Both the position numbers and the translations under genes were made by a program. This document shows positions 45,961 through 47,901 of a stretch of 47,901 nt of DNA, piece by piece (the stretch's first letter is position 1; each line of letters begins with the position of its first letter). Origin of the DNA: an uncultured Bacteroidota bacterium (GTDB lineage Bacteria; Bacteroidota; Bacteroidia; AKYH767-A; OLB10); NCBI GenBank assembly GCA_903847585.1, contig CAINEC010000183.1, positions 1-47,901 of the forward strand, in the 5' to 3' direction. Under the pieces are notes generated by a model that saw nothing but the letters and a program-made list of their open reading frames with translations, was not told the origin of the DNA and searched no databases.

Positions 45961-45989
45961 GCCTGAAGTGTGCTTGCGCTACAACAGGC
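45961..45989 (+). repeat. small repeat GCCTGAAGTGTGCTT, copy 1
   Basis: The 15-base word GCCTGAAGTGTGCTT followed by ACAGGC a little later forms a GCCTG/CAGGC hairpin. The same word occurs at 46651-46665 with a similar downstream CAGGC. Confidence 0.7.
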
Positions 45990-46009
45990 TAATACCTGCG
46001 TTAATTGAT

Positions 46010-46486
46010 TCAATTTCCTGTATTGGCTGCGCGAGCTTTTTCGAGACGTTTTGCATAATCTTTAAAAAAAGGTCCGTACGCACCGCCTTCAAATCCTACT
46101 GGATATTTTTTACCTGTTGATTTATCGATTATATAGGCAGAATAACTCCAGCTAGCCGACATCCTTGTATCGCCCATTCCTGATGCTTCATTCCATATTG
46201 CACGGGTGTACATAACAAAGCGATACTCATCAGTATTGCTGTATTTACTATCGTCTGCATTTTCCACCATCTCAAATTTACCCTTATAGTATTCAGTAAA
46301 TATTTTCTGGATCTTTTCATTTTGCTTGTTCATCTTAACAAGTTTAACAATCAGCAATGTTGAGTTCGATTTCCCAAAATCAGGAGGAACACCTTCATCG
46401 CCTTTCAGCGCTAAAGAGAACGACGAGAAAACGGATAAAGCAATCACTAAGAGGATTGTGCGGGAATAGATATTTAGTCGATTCAT
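46010..46486 (-). CDS. small secreted protein of unknown function
   Basis: I do not recognise this protein. From the ATG at 46486 it has 158 residues with a clear signal peptide (TILLVIALSVFSSFSLA, about residues 10-26). The mature part is mixed helix and strand with a Lys-rich helix (KMNKQNEKIQKIFTEYYKGK), a Tyr/Trp-rich strand region (YRFVMYTRAIWNEA, SASWSYSAYIID) and a Gly-rich GFEGGAYGPFF near the end. The frame could extend 15 codons upstream, but an exact -7 promoter motif lies in that extension. It is the only gene in a repeat-rich island and ends 21 bases from a repeat. Confidence 0.7.
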   Translation of the reverse strand: MNRLNIYSRTILLVIALSVFSSFSLALKGDEGVPPDFGKSNSTLLIVKLVKMNKQNEKIQKIFTEYYKGKFEMVENADDSKYSNTDEYRFVMYTRAIWNEASGMGDTRMSASWSYSAYIIDKSTGKKYPVGFEGGAYGPFFKDYAKRLEKARAANTGN

Positions 46487-46500
46487 AGTTTGGCTTTTTT

Positions 46501-46508
46501 CAAAAATA
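46501..46508 (-). promoter_or_regulatory. -7 promoter element of the small secreted protein gene
   Basis: Read on the minus strand, TATTTTTG matches TAnnTTTG exactly, and CTTG lies 20 bases further upstream near the -33 position. The leader to the ATG at 46486 would be only about 8 bases, which argues against the longer reading frame to 46531. Confidence 0.5.
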
Positions 46509-46650
46509 TATAAAAATGTATTATCGACCAAGTTTTAATTTTTCAACCATTTTGCTTGTTATAAGTTCAATGCTTTAGCCCCAACCCAACATATCTATTT
46601 GTCCGCTTGTTAATTTGGATGAATTGTAAATCTCACAGTGGCACTGGTTA

Positions 46651-46691
46651 GCCTGAAGTGTGCTTTATCTAATACAGGCACGTGCCTGTAA
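46651..46691 (+). repeat. small repeat GCCTGAAGTGTGCTT, copy 2
   Basis: It starts with the same 15-base word as 45961-45975, then contains the perfect palindrome CAGGCACGTGCCTG at 46676-46689. It sits just 5 bases before the 163-base repeat copy 2. Confidence 0.7.
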
Positions 46692-46696
46692 TTTTT

Positions 46697-46859
46697 AGGT
46701 CCGCGGTGAATAAGCGCAGCGTGTCACCGCAATCCTGAATCTATTTTTAAAGCAGGTGTGGGTTTAAACCCGCACCTGCTTAGTATTTTATTGACCTGTC
46801 TGAAATCTTGTGCGAATAAATTGCAATTTTCAATCAGGTGCGGGTTTAAACCCACGCCT
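46697..46859 (+). repeat. 163-base palindrome-rich repeat, copy 2
   Basis: Same length and orientation as 45748-45910, offset by 949 bases. The GCGGTGA/TCACCGC stem is unchanged while its loop differs at five of about fourteen positions. The other palindromes are centred on GGGTTTAAACCC in both copies. Confidence 0.88.
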
Positions 46860-46903
46860 GTTTGCAATTAACACCATCGTAATGATGTTGAAATAAAGGG
46901 TCA

Positions 46904-46936
46904 CAAAAAAAGGCCTGTTTTTCAACAGACCTTTTT
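46904..46936 (-). terminator. rho-independent terminator of the DUF4397 protein gene
   Basis: CTGTT (46915-46919) pairs with AACAG (46924-46928) around TTTC, extended past one C-A mismatch by AAAAAGG with CCTTTTT. On the minus strand it ends in a T-run 19 bases after the stop codon at 46955. Confidence 0.85.
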
Positions 46937-46954
46937 CTAAAAGTAAAACCTAAA

Positions 46955-47901
46955 TTAATTTTCAATAACTAAGCTAGTAGTTTTTACTGATTCGTTTGAT
47001 TGAATCATTACTTCGTACAAGCCAGAACTTAAATCAGCAGTTGAAATTGCTAATAAATTATTGCCTGTCATTAAATCGTTGTAAGTTGTTCTCGCTACTA
47101 AAGATCCAGTAGTATTAAAAATGCTAATTACAACATCAGACTTTTCTTTTAAGTCAATAGAAACGTTTAAGTTGTCTTTAGCAGGATTAGGGAATAAATT
47201 TAATTGAGCGATTGTATTATTTTCATTTAATCCTGTAGTTACTAAAGGTAACGGAATTAAGTTTCCACCAGCAGGTAAAGCAACCCATAATCCGAAGCCA
47301 GCGCCATTGCTATTGTTAGCAGGATTTAAGAATCCAGAAGCAAGAACTACAGCAGATGCGCCTTGTAAGCTTAAAGTAGAAAGCGGTGCACTGTAAGCAG
47401 CTACTGTTGTAGTGCCTGCATTGTCTCTTACTTCTACAACATAATCATTTGTAGGTAATTCTAAGTATCCTTCAAAATCGCTATATACAAAGTTGTTAAA
47501 TAACTGACCAGCACCAACACCAGTTTCCCAAACAGAAACAGCTGGAGCATCAGTAGAACCATGACAAACTAATAAGTCAGTGTTTGTACTTGTAGTTGCA
47601 GACTCACGTCCACCAGCAAATACGTGTAAGTCGAAAGGAATAGCAGGAGTGTAACCTGAAGGACTCACAATACCATTAGCAACGATTACATATTTTTCGC
47701 CTGAAGCTAAACTGTAGTTGAAAGTTGCGATTGCATCACTCACTGAAGTACTTGTTGAAGGAGCGATTGCAACAGAAATTTGTACACCAGCAGGAACATC
47801 AATAAATGGAGTAGCTGTTCTGAATGCAAAATCATCGATAGCTAAACCGCCATTTAAATAAACGTCAACTGTACTAGCTGCAGCATCTGCAGAATTATGA
47901 A
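46955..47901 (-). CDS. T9SS-sorted secreted protein with DUF4397 domains (5' end outside window)
   Basis: The frame is open to the window edge, so the N-terminus is missing; an internal GTG at 47743 is not the start. The 315 visible residues contain the end of one DUF4397 domain (VDVYLNGG, DDFAFRTATPFIDVPAGVQI, YVIVANGI) and a second related copy (LLVCHGSTDAPAVSVWE, EGYLELPTNDYVVEVRD). The C-terminus is a type A T9SS sorting domain (LNLFPNPAKDNLNVSI, ISIFNTTGSLVART, LSSGLYEVMI) ending in VIEN. It is expected on the cell surface or released. The function of DUF4397 is not known. A terminator follows. Confidence 0.9.
   Translation of the reverse strand, partial: HNSADAAASTVDVYLNGGLAIDDFAFRTATPFIDVPAGVQISVAIAPSTSTSVSDAIATFNYSLASGEKYVIVANGIVSPSGYTPAIPFDLHVFAGGRESATTSTNTDLLVCHGSTDAPAVSVWETGVGAGQLFNNFVYSDFEGYLELPTNDYVVEVRDNAGTTTVAAYSAPLSTLSLQGASAVVLASGFLNPANNSNGAGFGLWVALPAGGNLIPLPLVTTGLNENNTIAQLNLFPNPAKDNLNVSIDLKEKSDVVISIFNTTGSLVARTTYNDLMTGNNLLAISTADLSSGLYEVMIQSNESVKTTSLVIEN

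Larger units (their letters stand above)
45651..46009. other. non-coding, repeat-rich stretch between tRNA-fMet and the small secreted protein gene
   Basis: This region has no credible gene. It holds a short palindrome TTCGTGCTTGCACGAA at 45659-45674, a full 163-base palindrome-rich repeat (45748-45910), a partial copy of it (45919-45960) and a second small repeat (45961-45989). Confidence 0.8.
46487..46954. other. non-coding, repeat-rich stretch between the small secreted protein gene and the DUF4397 gene
   Basis: It carries the promoter of the gene at 46010-46486, the small repeat copy 2 (46651-46691), the 163-base repeat copy 2 (46697-46859) and the terminator of the minus-strand DUF4397 gene (46904-46936). 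No coding potential was seen. Confidence 0.8.

Noticed and set aside
45842-46120. Plus-strand open frame of about 92 codons
   Set aside because: It lies across the repeats and the 3' end of the minus-strand gene at 46010-46486, has no recognisable domain and low-quality protein composition.
45748-46859. Possible CRISPR array in the repeat-rich stretch
   Set aside because: The repeats are 163 bases long, only two full copies exist, and they are 949 bases apart with a gene between them. There are no short regularly spaced units and no cas genes.
45651-46954. Composite transposon or insertion sequence around the small secreted protein gene
   Set aside because: The flanking repeats are direct and palindrome-rich but no transposase or integrase is encoded. 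Target-site duplications were not seen.
47741-47743. GTG as the true start of the DUF4397 protein
   Set aside because: The frame is open upstream to the window edge and the upstream residues continue a DUF4397 domain (DDFAFRTATPF).

Overview
The window looks like a chromosomal segment of a gliding-type Bacteroidota, probably in or near Flavobacteriales. The evidence is a type IX secretion core (gldL, gldM, gldN and what looks like the tail of gldK), SprB-type repeat adhesins with the gliding-associated C-terminal domain, several PorP/SprF and PorE-like proteins, T9SS type A sorting tails, and AT-rich promoters close to the Bacteroidota TAnnTTTG consensus. Nothing in the sequence fixes the genus.

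Layout. 1-3382 (+): end of gldK?, gldL, gldM, gldN, closed by a strong bidirectional terminator. 3431-11070 (-): a secretion cassette read from right to left, made of a 1166-residue SprB-repeat/CHU_C adhesin, a PorP/SprF protein and a PorE-like OmpA protein, followed by a PAP2 phosphatase and a small CxxCH lipoprotein. 11167-13468 (-): carotenoid genes crtI and crtB. 13720-26543 (+): a complete 14-gene complex I operon, nuoA to nuoN, with the short NuoG type. 26649-38912 (+): a second secretion cassette in the same order, headed by a giant adhesin of about 3150 residues with 38 tandem repeats. 38919-41220 (+): rarA and murB. 41516-43084 (+): a secreted multidomain protein with a CxxCH motif and a T9SS tail. 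43192-45422 (+): a hybrid histidine kinase with a cyclic-nucleotide-binding-like input domain, overlapping an HD phosphohydrolase. 45540-45611 (+): an initiator tRNA. 45650-46954: a repeat-rich stretch around one small secreted protein gene. 46955-end (-): the 3' part of a DUF4397/T9SS-sorted protein.

How it works together. GldKLMN forms the energised core of T9SS. The two adhesin-PorP-PorE cassettes look like a cargo plus its dedicated outer-membrane partner and its peptidoglycan-anchored partner, so machine and clients lie within 40 kb. The nuo operon supplies the proton motive force that this secretion system and gliding consume. This functional link is inference from known biology, not shown by gene order.

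The most unusual signals are the two-level architecture of the giant adhesin (two repeat subtypes alternating almost perfectly, plus a 1578-base block re-used 2253 bases further on), the two paralogous cassettes flanking crtIB-nuo, and a family of 163-base palindrome-rich direct repeats next to the initiator tRNA.
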